NCBI GenBank assembly: GCA_964647255.1
Contig: CAZYGI010000031.1
Span: 1 to 41,404 of the forward strand
Direction of reading: 5' to 3'
From: CAWJEL01 sp964647255
Lineage (GTDB): Bacteria > Chloroflexota > Anaerolineae > CG2-30-64-16
Length of the DNA: 41,404 nt
In this document: positions 1-7,779 of the stretch, one piece after another
How the letters are laid out: each line of letters begins with the position of its first letter
Position numbering within the stretch: the first letter of the stretch is position 1
The notes under the pieces: model-generated
Told to the model about the DNA's origin: nothing
Seen by the model: only the letters and a program-made list of their open reading frames with translations
The model's database searches: none
Made by a program: the position numbers and the translations under genes

Positions 1-832
1 AGATGGTGTGGTGCGGCGCGCGGAAGGGCCGGTGGCGGATCAGCGGCACGTCGCCGGGCAGCATGCCGGCGACCGAGTAGATGCGCGTGACATCCAGCGC
101 CTCGGTGGGCGTCATGCGCGGCAGGATCGAGGGGAGCGAGCGCGCCAGCAGCGTCTTGCCGGAGCCGGGTGGGCCGGACATCAGGACGTTGTGGCCGCCG
201 GCAGCGGCAACCTCCAGCGCACGCTTGACGTGCTCCTGACCTTTGATGTCCATGAAGTCTGCCGCGTACGGTGGCGGGGCGTCGTCCAGGCGCAGGTCGG
301 CGCGATAGGGATCGATGGGGTGATAGTCACGGAAGTGCGCGGCCAGCCGGCCCAGGGTGTCCACCGGGTAGACGTCAATCCCTTCGACCAGCGCGGCCTC
401 GGGCGCATCGGCCTGCGGCACGAAGACCGATTTGTAGCCCAACTCCTTGGCCGCGTGCGCCATCGGCAGGACGCCCTCGACGTGGCGCACCGAGCCGTCC
501 AGCGACAGCTCGCCCAGGAAGATGCTGCCTTCCAGGTCCGGGGGAATCTGCTCGGCGACGATCAGCAGCGCGACCGCGATGGGCAGGTCGTAGGCGGGAC
601 CCTCCTTGCGCAGATCGGCCGGCGCCAGGTTGACGGTGAGCCGGCCGCGGGGATAGGCCAGGCCGGAGTTGAAGATGGCCGCGCGCACCCGTTCGGTGGA
701 TTCCTTGACGGCGGCGTCGGGCAGGCCGACCAGGGTGACGGAGGGCAGGGAACGGGTGTTAAGGTCGGTCTCGACTTCGACCAACGCGCCTTCCAGGCCG
801 ACCAACGCACAACTGTGGACTTTTGCGAGCAT
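1..832 (-). CDS. comM: YifB/ComM-family Mg-chelatase-like AAA+ ATPase (5' part, cut by the left edge)
   Basis: The first 277 codons are present and the rest lies beyond position 1. The protein begins MLAKVHSCALVGLEG and continues with the N-terminal Lon-protease-like fold typical of the family (segments LPSVTLVGLPDAAVKES and GRLTVNLAPADLRKEG). Near the left edge it reaches the AAA+ module with a Walker A motif, GPPGSGKT, followed by the family's RPFRAPHHT-like segment. The start at 832 is supported by GGGAGGTG a few bases upstream. ComM is known in naturally transformable bacteria as a hexameric helicase promoting branch migration during integration of incoming DNA, but the family is widespread and the role here is inferred. 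A good sigma-70-like promoter lies upstream at 893-921. Confidence 0.93.
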   Translation of the reverse strand, partial: MLAKVHSCALVGLEGALVEVETDLNTRSLPSVTLVGLPDAAVKESTERVRAAIFNSGLAYPRGRLTVNLAPADLRKEGPAYDLPIAVALLIVAEQIPPDLEGSIFLGELSLDGSVRHVEGVLPMAHAAKELGYKSVFVPQADAPEAALVEGIDVYPVDTLGRLAAHFRDYHPIDPYRADLRLDDAPPPYAADFMDIKGQEHVKRALEVAAAGGHNVLMSGPPGSGKTLLARSLPSILPRMTPTEALDVTRIYSVAGMLPGDVPLIRHRPFRAPHHTI

Positions 833-892
833 GAGCACACCTCCCGACAGAGGTCACGTGGGGGAGGCGTGACGGAGCTGGGTTACGACACG

Positions 893-921
893 ATGATACC
901 AGACTCGGGGTCTGTCTGCAA
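893..921 (-). promoter_or_regulatory. sigma-70-like promoter for comM
   Basis: On the minus strand TTGCAG (916-921) and TATCAT (893-898) are separated by exactly 17 bp. TG stands one base before the -10 (TGGTATCAT), giving an extended -10. It sits about 60 bp upstream of the comM start codon at 832. Prediction by eye only. Confidence 0.5.
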
Positions 922-989
922 GCGCGCGCGATAGGGTCCTTGCTACGCGACCGAAGACCATCGTGGCTGCCCTGGTATTCCTGTCAGAC

Positions 990-1018
990 TTGCTATTGAT
1001 CCCACAAGCGAGTAAAAT
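990..1018 (+). promoter_or_regulatory. sigma-70-like promoter for the superoxide dismutase gene
   Basis: TTGCTA (990-995) and TAAAAT (1013-1018) are separated by 17 bp and lie about 87 bp upstream of the sod start at 1105. No obvious operator (for example a Fur box) was seen around it. Confidence 0.45.
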
Positions 1019-1104
1019 GTTTAACAGCCAGCCGAAATCGCTGGGATCACCAAGTGTTCTGAGCCGGCGAAGCCGCCACCACAAAGATGAAAGGAGCAGA
1101 CCCT

Positions 1105-1701
1105 ATGGCTTTCGAGTTACCTTCTCTTCCGTATGCGGACACTGCATTGGAACCCTACTATTCTGCCAAGACGTTCAGTTTCCATCACGGCAAGCACCAC
1201 AAGGCGTATGTGGATAACCTGAACAAACTTCTCCCCGGCTCGCCGTTTGAGCACGCGTCGCTGGAGGAGATCATCCTGGCGACCGCGGGCGATGCGTCCA
1301 AGGTCGGTTTCTTCAACAACGCGGCGCAGGTGTGGAATCACACCTTTTTCTGGCACTGCATGGCGCCCGGTGGCGGGGGCAAGCCGGCCGGCGCGGTGGC
1401 CGGCGCGATCGAGAAGGCCTTCGGCAGCTACGAGAAGTTCGCCGAGCAGTTCAAGGCCGCGGCGGTCGGTCGCTTCGGCAGCGGCTGGGCCTGGTTGGTG
1501 CTCGATGGCGGTGAGCTGAAGATCATGAGCACGCCCAATGCTGAGACCCCGATGACGGGCGGCAAGAAGGCGCTGCTGACGGTGGATGTGTGGGAGCACG
1601 CCTACTACCTGGATTACCAGAACCGCCGGCCCGACTTCGTACAGACGTTCCTGGATCACCTGGTGAACTGGGACTTCGTGGCCGCGAATCTCGCCAAGTA
1701 A
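1105..1701 (+). CDS. sodB: superoxide dismutase, Fe-type
   Basis: A 198-residue cytoplasmic enzyme (no signal peptide) of normal family length that disproportionates superoxide to hydrogen peroxide and oxygen. The four metal ligands are visible: His27 in SFHHGKHH, His79 in AAQVWNHTFFW, and Asp161 and His165 in the signature DVWEHAYY. Gln75 in NNAAQVWNH is the second-sphere glutamine position typical of iron enzymes; manganese enzymes usually carry Gly there and place the Gln further downstream. This favours Fe, but cambialistic use cannot be excluded. The start at 1105 is chosen over the in-frame ATG at 1087 because AAGGAG (1091-1096) lies 8 bp before it. The gene is monocistronic, with its own promoter and a strong terminator. 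Confidence 0.95.
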   Translation: MAFELPSLPYADTALEPYYSAKTFSFHHGKHHKAYVDNLNKLLPGSPFEHASLEEIILATAGDASKVGFFNNAAQVWNHTFFWHCMAPGGGGKPAGAVAGAIEKAFGSYEKFAEQFKAAAVGRFGSGWAWLVLDGGELKIMSTPNAETPMTGGKKALLTVDVWEHAYYLDYQNRRPDFVQTFLDHLVNWDFVAANLAK

Positions 1702-1722
1702 AGCCGTCACCGGCTGAGCCTA

Positions 1723-1756
1723 AACAGGGCGGGCATCTCAGCCCGCCCTGTTTTTT
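1723..1756 (+). terminator. Rho-independent terminator after sodB
   Basis: A perfect 12-bp stem (1723-1734 with 1741-1752, GC-rich core AGGGCGGGC), a 6-base loop and a run of six T. It lies 21 bp after the sod stop codon. The A-rich base of the left arm may let it also serve the convergent cupin gene. Confidence 0.9.
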
Positions 1757-1776
1757 GTGCGCCGGATCGGCCGGCA

Positions 1777-2166
1777 TCATCGGGTCGCGAGCAGATATAC
1801 CGCGCCGTCGGCGCCTGCCATGGTGCCGTGGACCACGCCCTGGGGGATCTCTACGCGGTCGCCCGGCAGGAGCTCCAACAGGCGTTTTTCCGCGGGCAGG
1901 ATCACTGTCAGGCTGCCGGACACCAGCCATAGCGTCTCAGGATAAATGTGCGCATGCGGCGGGTAACCGGTGGCGGGCTCGTTTTGCCACCTCACGACGC
2001 CGTAGTCCGCGGCCGCCAGCCGTGCGCGGATTTCTTCTTCGACCGGCCTTCCGGTGCCTTCCCACAACGTCATCCGCGCGATCGGTTTTGCCCGCGGTGG
2101 AAAAGCCAGGATCTTGGCGCGCCGATCTGCCGGTTCGTGAGCTGCGGCCGCGGTCCGATCGGTCAT
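1777..2166 (-). CDS. cupin-domain protein
   Basis: A 129-residue single-domain cupin. The first motif is visible as PPHAHIYPETLWLVSGSLTV (two His and a Glu as likely metal ligands) and the second as GDRVEIPQGVVHGTMAG (third His). Such small proteins bind a metal and are either enzymes or small-molecule sensors; nothing fixes the substrate here. The start codon lies 6 bp after the stop of the MoeA-PBP gene, so the two genes are almost certainly cotranscribed and translationally coupled. That suggests, without proving, a role linked to molybdenum or molybdopterin metabolism. It ends convergently against the sodB terminator. Confidence 0.8.
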   Translation of the reverse strand: MTDRTAAAAHEPADRRAKILAFPPRAKPIARMTLWEGTGRPVEEEIRARLAAADYGVVRWQNEPATGYPPHAHIYPETLWLVSGSLTVILPAEKRLLELLPGDRVEIPQGVVHGTMAGADGAVYLLATR

Positions 2167-2172
2167 GGCGGC

Positions 2173-4188
2173 CTACGCGATCTCCGCCAGCACGCGGCCC
2201 ATCTCCGGCGTGCCATAGCCGCCGAGCGCCTCCACCCGCGCAGCAAACGCCGGGTCGCGGATGATGTCAAGCAGCGGCGCCAGCAGCGGGCTGCTGTAAT
2301 GCTCCGCGGGGAGCACAAGGTCATAACGTTCGTGATCCAGCGGCACGAAGTCCAGGTCGAGCGCCCGGGCAGCGGCCAAGATGCCCATGCCGCAATCGGC
2401 CGCGCCCGAGGCCACTGCGGCGGCCACAGCCAGGTGGGTGTATTCTTGCCGCTCATAGCCCTGGATGGCACGCGGGCTGATGCCGGCCTGCTTGAGCCGG
2501 TAGTCGAGCAGGACGCGTGTGCCGGCGCCGCGCTGGCGGTTGACAAACACCACATCCGGCCGCGCCAGATCGGCCATGCCGCGGAGGTCCTTCGGATTCC
2601 CCTTCGGCACGATAAGCCCTTGCTCGCGGCGGACGAACCCCAGCAGGATAACCGGTATGCCCGCCAAGAAGCGGCGGATGGTGCTGACGTTGTATTCGCC
2701 GGTCTCTTCGTCGAGCAGATGTGAGCCGGCCACGTGCGCCTCACCGCGCTGGAGCGCCATCAGCCCGCCGAGGCTGCCCACGTTCGCCGAGGAAAACCGG
2801 TGGCCGGGCGCGCGCTGGCCCAACTCGTCGGCCAGAAGATCGAGCGTCAGGTCGTGGCTGCCGATGGCGACGATGGTGCGCCGCAGGCTCTCCGGTGGCC
2901 GAAGCAGGCTGACGGTCACGGTCGCGCCCGGCTCGAAACCCTGGTCCCCGCGCGGGATCCGCACGATCCCATCCGCGCGCACCAGCGACATGAGCACGCC
3001 CGATCCGCTGGCAAGCGGCGAGGCAACGATCCGGTCGCCCACCTGGCCGGCCGTTACGCGCAGGTATTCCTCATCTCCCTCCGGGCTGACGACCTTGCGC
3101 GTGATCGTCGCCTGGACCGAAGGGCGCTCCTCAGGCGGCTGTCCCAGCCAGCGCGCCAGCGTCGGCTTCACCAGCAGCTCGCACGTCAGCGCGGCGGATA
3201 CAGGATAGCCGGGGATGCCGATCACGGGGACGATTGAGCCGCCCGCCTGCTGCCCCCTGTCCTCTGCCTCCTGTCCCCTGTCTCCCGTCTCCTGTCTCCT
3301 GATCACGCCGAGGATCACCGGGTGTCCCGGCCGGATGGCGATACCGTGCACCAGGAGTTGGCCGAGTTCTGCGACGATGCGTGCCGTGAAGTCCTCGGAG
3401 CCGGCTGAAGAACCGGCGTTGATAAGGACCAGATCGTGGGTTCGGGCGGCCTCCTGAATGCGGTCGCGCAACGCGCCGTAGTCGTCCGGCAGGGGCGGCA
3501 GACGGGTGGGCTCTCCCCCCCACTCCGCCACCATCGCAGATAGGACCAGCGAGTTGTACTCGATGATGTCGCCCGGGCGGAGCGGTGCGCCGGGCATCAC
3601 CAGCTCGGTGCCGGTGGGCTGGATCGCGACCCGCGGCTTGCGGCGGACGCAGAGCGTCGCGTGGCCTGAACCGGCCGCCGCACCGATATCCTGCGGGCGC
3701 AGGCGGTGGTTCGCCGGCAGAATCAACTCGGTCGCGACCATGTCTTCGCCCATCGGCCGGACGTGTTGCCAGGGCGGGACCGCGGCGAGGATCTCGATGG
3801 TGGATGCCGGCCCGCCGATCCCGCTGCGCACCTGCACGTCTTCCACCATGATCACCGCATTGGCTCCGGGAGGCAGCGGGTCGCCGGTGTCCACGTAGTG
3901 CGCCTGCCGGCCCACGACGAGCTGCAGCGGGTGGGTCTCGCTGGCGCCGCGCGTTTCTTCGGCGCGCACCGCGTAGCCGTCCATCGCCGACGCGTGGTAG
4001 TGCGGCGATGAGACGCGCGCCCATACCGGCGCGGCGGTGATGCGACCAGCCCCCTGATCCAGCGGCACGGTCTCACCCGCAATCGGTGCTCCGAGCCCGG
4101 CCGCGGCCAGGACATCCCACCACTTGGCCAGCGCTTCAACCAACGGGATGTCTTCCAGATAGGGCGAATGGGTGTGTACGGCGGTCAT
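2173..4188 (-). CDS. MoeA-like molybdopterin molybdenumtransferase fused to a periplasmic-binding-like (PBP) domain
   Basis: A 671-residue protein. Residues 1 to about 410 are MoeA-like: the N-terminal LVEALAKW segment, SPHYHASAMDGYAVRAEE, DTGDPLPPGANAVIMVEDV, and the MPT-binding region NAGSSAGSEDFT with GHPVILG. MoeA inserts molybdate into adenylylated molybdopterin. The last 230 residues (from about AIGSHDLTLDLL) form a PBP-like domain resembling molybdate- or effector-binding modules; this fusion is a known type in archaea and Chloroflexota. ATG 4188 is preferred over the in-frame GTG at 4209 because the AGGAGAG stretch that would serve as ribosome binding site overlaps that GTG. Residues about 297-314 are a Gln/Glu/Asp/Arg/Gly-rich insert encoded by a 7-bp tandem repeat. 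The cupin gene follows 6 bp downstream. Confidence 0.9.
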   Translation of the reverse strand: MTAVHTHSPYLEDIPLVEALAKWWDVLAAAGLGAPIAGETVPLDQGAGRITAAPVWARVSSPHYHASAMDGYAVRAEETRGASETHPLQLVVGRQAHYVDTGDPLPPGANAVIMVEDVQVRSGIGGPASTIEILAAVPPWQHVRPMGEDMVATELILPANHRLRPQDIGAAAGSGHATLCVRRKPRVAIQPTGTELVMPGAPLRPGDIIEYNSLVLSAMVAEWGGEPTRLPPLPDDYGALRDRIQEAARTHDLVLINAGSSAGSEDFTARIVAELGQLLVHGIAIRPGHPVILGVIRRQETGDRGQEAEDRGQQAGGSIVPVIGIPGYPVSAALTCELLVKPTLARWLGQPPEERPSVQATITRKVVSPEGDEEYLRVTAGQVGDRIVASPLASGSGVLMSLVRADGIVRIPRGDQGFEPGATVTVSLLRPPESLRRTIVAIGSHDLTLDLLADELGQRAPGHRFSSANVGSLGGLMALQRGEAHVAGSHLLDEETGEYNVSTIRRFLAGIPVILLGFVRREQGLIVPKGNPKDLRGMADLARPDVVFVNRQRGAGTRVLLDYRLKQAGISPRAIQGYERQEYTHLAVAAAVASGAADCGMGILAAARALDLDFVPLDHERYDLVLPAEHYSSPLLAPLLDIIRDPAFAARVEALGGYGTPEMGRVLAEIA
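3250..3301. repeat. short low-complexity tandem repeat inside the MoeA-like gene
   Basis: On the plus strand the stretch is built from imperfect copies of a 7-base unit close to CTCCTGT (variants CCCCTGT, CTCTGCC, CTCCCGT). On the minus strand it is read in frame as residues such as QETGDRGQEAEDRGQ, just before the conserved IPGYPVS segment. It keeps the reading frame. Confidence 0.75.
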
Positions 4189-4351
4189 GGATGCTGGCTC
4201 TCTCCTCACGTGAGTTGGTCAATTTGGCGGCAGTATAACACATCGGGCAGGTTTCACCGCGTGCAAAACCGGGGCAAATATGCTACACTAACGCCGGCCG
4301 CGGCGATATGCGCCGGAGGGCCAACGCGGATCGGCAAAGGAGGCGATTTTC

Positions 4352-5539
4352 ATGGGCAAACATCGCATCATACAGTTCCTCGGAATCCTGATCATGCTCG
4401 CGGCTGCGCTTTACCTGGTGCTGGGTGTGGTCGGGGCTGCCGTGCTCGGCCGGCAGGGTTTGGGCGGCGGGTGGAGCTCCGGCTGGAACGGCTGGGTCAC
4501 GATTCCCGCGCTCGTCGCAACGATCCTGGGATTCGCGACCCTGCTCATCCTTGGGGCGCTGCTCTTCTTCCTGGCGCGGATCAGTGCGAACCTGGCGGCA
4601 GTGAGCCAGCACAGCCAGGTCCCGACAGGGGCGTCGGCTGAGTTGTCAGGCGCACCGGCGCCGCTGGTTACGCCGGAGCTGCGGCCAGTCGCGGCCGCCA
4701 CAGCGCCGGTGATCGCCGCACCGGCAGTGCGGGGTGAGTCGCCTGTGCCCGACGCAGTCGCAAAGGAGCCCGAGATTGAGGCGCGCGTGCCGCAGGTCGA
4801 AGCGCTCGCGGCCGACGCGGTTGCGAAGGCGCCCGCGATTGAGACACTCGTGCCGCAGGCCGAAGCCTTTGTGGCTGACGCGGTCGCCAAAGCGCCTGCC
4901 GTTGCGGCGCTTGTGCCCCAGGCCGAAGCTTTCGCGGCCGACGCGATCGCGAAGGCGCCCGCGCTTGAGACGCTCGTGCCGCAGGCCGAAGCGTTCGTGG
5001 CCGACGCGGTTGCGAAGGCGCCAGAGGTCGAGGTGAACGTGCCGCAGGTTGAGGCCGCACTTCCGAAGGTTGCCTCGATCCCTGGGTTCGCCGAACACGC
5101 TGCGGCCGCGGTTGGGGCTGTGATCGCGAGCGCGCCGTTGCCCAGCGCAGCCGACGTCGCGCCGGGGCCGGGCACGATCATCAAGCGGGCGGCTGACGCG
5201 GCGGCGCCCGCACCCGTGCCCAACGCCAGCGCGGCCCCTCAGATGGCGCCGGTGCTGCCCGCGGTCGTGATCGAGACGGTGGAGGCAGAACCGGTCGCGG
5301 CCGAACCCAGCGCGGCTGGGGTCGCCGGTGAGGACGTCGCCGCCCTGCGCGCTCAGCTTGCTGCGCTCCAGGCCCGGTTGGCACAGCTCGAAGGCGCGCG
5401 GCCGGCGGCCGCAGACGCCCCCACGGCTGCGGTCGAAGGCCAGGCCGGCCGGCTGCCCGGCACGGAGGAAGCCGCGCGCATCGCCGCCGAGATGGCCGCG
5501 CTCCAGCCGCCCAGACGCCGGCCTTCCAGCTCGGACTGA
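4352..5539 (+). CDS. membrane-anchored Ala/Pro-rich repeat protein, function unknown
   Basis: A 395-residue protein preceded by a strong AAAGGAGG (4336-4343). Two hydrophobic helices (about residues 6-32 and 48-76) are followed by a long Ala/Pro/Val-rich region. Residues 134-238 hold five tandem 21-residue repeats of the form DAVAKAPxxExxVPQAEAFxA. A short heptad-like coiled coil (DVAALRAQLAALQARLAQLE) lies near the C-terminus. Repeats that mix acidic, Lys and hydrophobic residues with a regular Pro may form amphipathic helices along the membrane or a spacer to the coiled coil. No enzymatic motif is visible. It is transcribed away from the MoeA gene and has no operon partner. Confidence 0.8.
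   Translation: MGKHRIIQFLGILIMLAAALYLVLGVVGAAVLGRQGLGGGWSSGWNGWVTIPALVATILGFATLLILGALLFFLARISANLAAVSQHSQVPTGASAELSGAPAPLVTPELRPVAAATAPVIAAPAVRGESPVPDAVAKEPEIEARVPQVEALAADAVAKAPAIETLVPQAEAFVADAVAKAPAVAALVPQAEAFAADAIAKAPALETLVPQAEAFVADAVAKAPEVEVNVPQVEAALPKVASIPGFAEHAAAAVGAVIASAPLPSAADVAPGPGTIIKRAADAAAPAPVPNASAAPQMAPVLPAVVIETVEAEPVAAEPSAAGVAGEDVAALRAQLAALQARLAQLEGARPAAADAPTAAVEGQAGRLPGTEEAARIAAEMAALQPPRRRPSSSD
4751..5065 (+). repeat. five tandem 63-bp coding repeats
   Basis: Units start at 4751, 4814, 4877, 4940 and 5003, each beginning with a GAC codon and encoding DA(V/I)AK. The spacing is exactly 63 bp and stays in frame with the gene at 4352-5539. The units differ at several codons, so this is an aged duplication. 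Confidence 0.85.
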
Positions 5540-5805
5540 TATCTCCGCATCTCGTCGCGCCAGCCTCAGGAGCGTTTCACCTCCGTTCAGGTTGAAGCGC
5601 CCCTGGGCTGACCACGTCGTAATCTCCTGATTTGCAGGCTTCCTTGTCCTGCGCCGCGTTCCTGGTGCACCGAGGCCAGCCAGATACACCCTCTTGACCG
5701 CGTCCGAACCTCTCCAACAACACGGGCCGCGTCCTGAGCAGGGTTGTGACGGCCCCGTTCCCGCCGACACATGCCCTGAGATTCCCTAAACCGGCGTTTT
5801 GGCTC
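5540..5805. other. intergenic stretch without a recognisable gene
   Basis: About 265 bp between the repeat protein and the lexA promoter. Open frames that cross it on either strand are extensions of shadow frames with no family resemblance. No terminator hairpin with a T run was seen. Confidence 0.5.
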
Positions 5806-5834
5806 TTGACACCGAACGAATGTTCTGGTATGAT
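5806..5834 (+). promoter_or_regulatory. strong sigma-70-like promoter of the lexA-ftsK-like operon
   Basis: Consensus TTGACA (5806-5811) and TATGAT (5829-5834) are separated by exactly 17 bp. TG stands one base before the -10 (TGGTATGAT), so it is also an extended -10. The spacer contains a LexA-box-like palindrome. Transcription would start near 5841. Confidence 0.85.
5813..5826. promoter_or_regulatory. LexA operator (SOS box) 1, in the promoter spacer
   Basis: CGAACGAATGTTCT has the GAAC-N4-GTTC core and fits the Gram-positive type consensus CGAACRNRYGTTC at every position. It lies between the -35 and -10 elements, where a bound repressor would exclude RNA polymerase. The adjacent gene encodes a LexA-type repressor, so autoregulation is the natural reading. 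Confidence 0.8.
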
Positions 5835-5841
5835 CTTGATT

Positions 5842-5855
5842 AGAACATCAGTTCT
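5842..5855. promoter_or_regulatory. LexA operator-like palindrome 2, at the transcription start
   Basis: AGAACATCAGTTCT has perfect 5-bp arms around a 4-bp centre, the same GAAC-N4-GTTC architecture as box 1. Its centre lies 29 bp (about three helical turns) from that of box 1, so two dimers could bind the same DNA face. Confidence 0.7.
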
Positions 5856-5901
5856 TCTCTGTAAGGGCTGTCACTGATTCATGCGCTGAAAGGAGAAAAC
5901 G

Positions 5902-6582
5902 ATGCCTGCCCGCGAGGATGTTCTGACCCTTGAGCTCACTGAGCTCGAAGCCAGGGTGCTCAGCCACCTGGTCTTGACGCAGCGACCGGGCTATTGTCCC
6001 AGTCGCGAAGAACTGAGCCGGGCTGCCGGCCTGGGTGCACGCGGCTACCGGATCAACCGGGTCCTGGAGAGCCTGGCGGCGAAGCAGTTCATCCGTCTGG
6101 ATCCCCGCCGGTCGCGTGCGATTGCTGTGCTCCGGCGGCCCGATGGCCGGCCCGTCGGCGCCGACACCGTTTGGGTCGCGGTGGTGGGGCTGATCGGGGC
6201 CAGCCGGCCGCGCGAAACGGCGACGCAGGACGACAACGCCTTCGCAGAGGAGGCGATCGAGTTGACCCGCGGCCTGGTGCGCGGGCACGAGGGCGTCTTT
6301 GCCCTGCGCGTCTCAGGCCGCTCCATGGTGGATGCGCTGGTGAGCGACGGCGACATTGTGGTTCTTTCCAACGCCACACCGGTGCACAACGGCGACATGG
6401 TGGCCGCGCAAGTGACTGCGGACGACGGCACGACGGCGACCACGCTGAAGTACTACTATCGCGAGAACGGCCATGTGAGGCTGCAGCACGCCAACGCGGC
6501 GCTGCCGCCGCTGCCACTCTATCGTTCCGAGCAGGTGCAGGTCTGCGGCAAGGTCCTGCTGGTGATTCGGCAGATGCCCTGA
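5902..6582 (+). CDS. lexA: LexA-type SOS repressor / S24 autopeptidase with altered cleavage site
   Basis: A 226-residue protein with an N-terminal winged-helix region (residues about 10-75, LTELEARVLSHLVL to RAIAVL) and a C-terminal S24 peptidase fold. The catalytic Ser is Ser141 in VSGRSMVDALVSDGDIVVL and the catalytic Lys is Lys183 in ATTLKYYY. The usual Ala-Gly scissile bond in xVGxxAAGxP aligns with VVGLIGASRP, which puts Ala100-Ser101 at the cut site. AAAGGAG (5889-5895) precedes the ATG. It heads a plus-strand operon controlled by two LexA-like boxes. The N-terminal domain is not the closest match to textbook LexA, so it could be a LexA paralogue rather than the global regulator; the box type supports a real LexA-like role. 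Confidence 0.85.
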   Translation: MPAREDVLTLELTELEARVLSHLVLTQRPGYCPSREELSRAAGLGARGYRINRVLESLAAKQFIRLDPRRSRAIAVLRRPDGRPVGADTVWVAVVGLIGASRPRETATQDDNAFAEEAIELTRGLVRGHEGVFALRVSGRSMVDALVSDGDIVVLSNATPVHNGDMVAAQVTADDGTTATTLKYYYRENGHVRLQHANAALPPLPLYRSEQVQVCGKVLLVIRQMP

Positions 6583-6695
6583 CGGCCAGGCAGACGCACC
6601 TTGGGCAGGGACGGTGTACCGGCTTCGGGCCGCCTGCGCAGTTGTGCCCAGGCCACGCCGTCCCTGCGCCATCTGTAGAGGAAGGGAGGTGCGTC

Positions 6696-7775
6696 ATGTC
6701 AACGAAGTACGAGATGCAGGCCGCTCGGATCGAGACCGTGCTGGGCGCCCACAAGGTGCCGGCGCGGGTCTGGCAGGCCACGGTGACGCCGCGCTTTGTC
6801 CGGTTCGATGTGACGACCGCGCTGGGCACGCGGCTGTCGAAGGTCAGCAGCCTCGCGGAAGAGCTGGCGTTCGCCCTCGGCGCGCGTGCCACGAGGGTCT
6901 ATCGCGAGGGCGGCGTGCTCCACGTCGAAGTGCCGCGCGAGGTCGGGCGGATGGTCCAGCTCACGGCGGTGTGCGAACGCCTGGCGAGCGTTCCGCCGAT
7001 GTGCGGCATCCTGGGGGTTGACGAGGGCGGTGCTCCGCTGCTGGTGCGTCTGGACAGCCCGGATGTGGCGCACATGCTCATCGCCGGCACCACCGGCAGC
7101 GGGAAGACCGCTCTGCTGCGAAGCTTGCTGGCGTCGCTGGCGATGTATAACCGGCCGGGCCAGCTCCAAATGGTGTTGATTGACCCGAAGGGCCGTGGCC
7201 TCGGCGCGCTGGCGTCGCTGCCACACCAATGGCGCCGGGGCGGCGTGGTTTCCGGCGTCGAGGCGGGCGCGGCGTTGCAGGCGCTGGTGACGGAGATGGA
7301 GCGCCGCGACGCGGCCGGCAGCCACACGCCGCGGCTGGTGGTGGCGGTGGACGAGCTCGCCGACCTCGTTCAAAGCGGCGGGAAGGGGGTCGTCGAGGCG
7401 CTGACTCGGCTGACCCAGCGCGGCCGTGAGGCGGGGGTGCATGTGGTCGCTGCGACGCAGCATCCCTCTGCTGCGCTTGTCGGCGGCATGCTCAAGGCCA
7501 ACTTCCCGGTGCGGCTCGTGGGCAGCGTCGCCAGCCCTGAGGACGCCAAGGTCGCTTCGGGTATCGCCGGCAGCGGCGCCGAGCGGCTTCTGGGCCGCGG
7601 TGATTTCGTGCTGGTGGCGAAAGGCCAGGTCATCCGTTTCCAGGCGGCTTTCGCCGACGAGGTTGAGCTGACCGGGATCGCCGCCAGGATCGGCGAAGGC
7701 GGCCGGCGGCGGCGCTCGTGGCTGGCGCTTGAGGCATCACAGTCGGCGCCGAACTCGGCGCGATGGGAAGGTTGA
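6696..7775 (+). CDS. soluble FtsK/SpoIIIE-like DNA translocase ATPase
   Basis: 359 residues, far shorter than chromosomal FtsK (usually 700 or more), with no membrane segments and no C-terminal gamma DNA-binding domain. Residues 30-85 resemble the FtsK alpha domain (TPRFVRFDVTTALGTRLSKV, then LHVEVPRE). The RecA-like motor follows: Walker A GTTGSGKT (131-138), LIDPKG (161-166), Walker B LVVAVDELADL (from 214), the FtsK-type ATQHPS (253-258) and LGRGDFVL (299-306). ATG 6696 is chosen because GGAAGGGAGGTG lies just before it; the frame stays open upstream inside lexA but shows no homology there. It is the second gene of the LexA operon. Such stand-alone motors occur on plasmids and integrative elements and in some chromosomal clusters. 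DNA pumping is inferred from the family. Confidence 0.88.
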   Translation: MSTKYEMQAARIETVLGAHKVPARVWQATVTPRFVRFDVTTALGTRLSKVSSLAEELAFALGARATRVYREGGVLHVEVPREVGRMVQLTAVCERLASVPPMCGILGVDEGGAPLLVRLDSPDVAHMLIAGTTGSGKTALLRSLLASLAMYNRPGQLQMVLIDPKGRGLGALASLPHQWRRGGVVSGVEAGAALQALVTEMERRDAAGSHTPRLVVAVDELADLVQSGGKGVVEALTRLTQRGREAGVHVVAATQHPSAALVGGMLKANFPVRLVGSVASPEDAKVASGIAGSGAERLLGRGDFVLVAKGQVIRFQAAFADEVELTGIAARIGEGGRRRRSWLALEASQSAPNSARWEG

Positions 7776-7779
7776 GCGT

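Noticed and set aside
8..934. Long plus-strand open frame opposite comM
   Set aside because: It is antisense to a clearly homologous gene and its protein (Arg/Gly/Gln/Val-rich) has no family resemblance; such shadows are common in high-GC DNA.
4189..4209. GTG at 4209 as start of the MoeA-PBP gene
   Set aside because: The GTG overlaps the AGGAGAG that would serve ATG 4188 as ribosome binding site.
4646..5770. Long minus-strand open frame opposite the repeat protein
   Set aside because: Its repeats mirror the 63-bp units, it has no ribosome binding site, and the plus-strand gene has a strong one with membrane helices.
5994..6695. N-terminal extension of the FtsK-like protein into lexA
   Set aside because: The extension overlaps lexA in another frame, is low-complexity, and a strong ribosome binding site lies just before ATG 6696.
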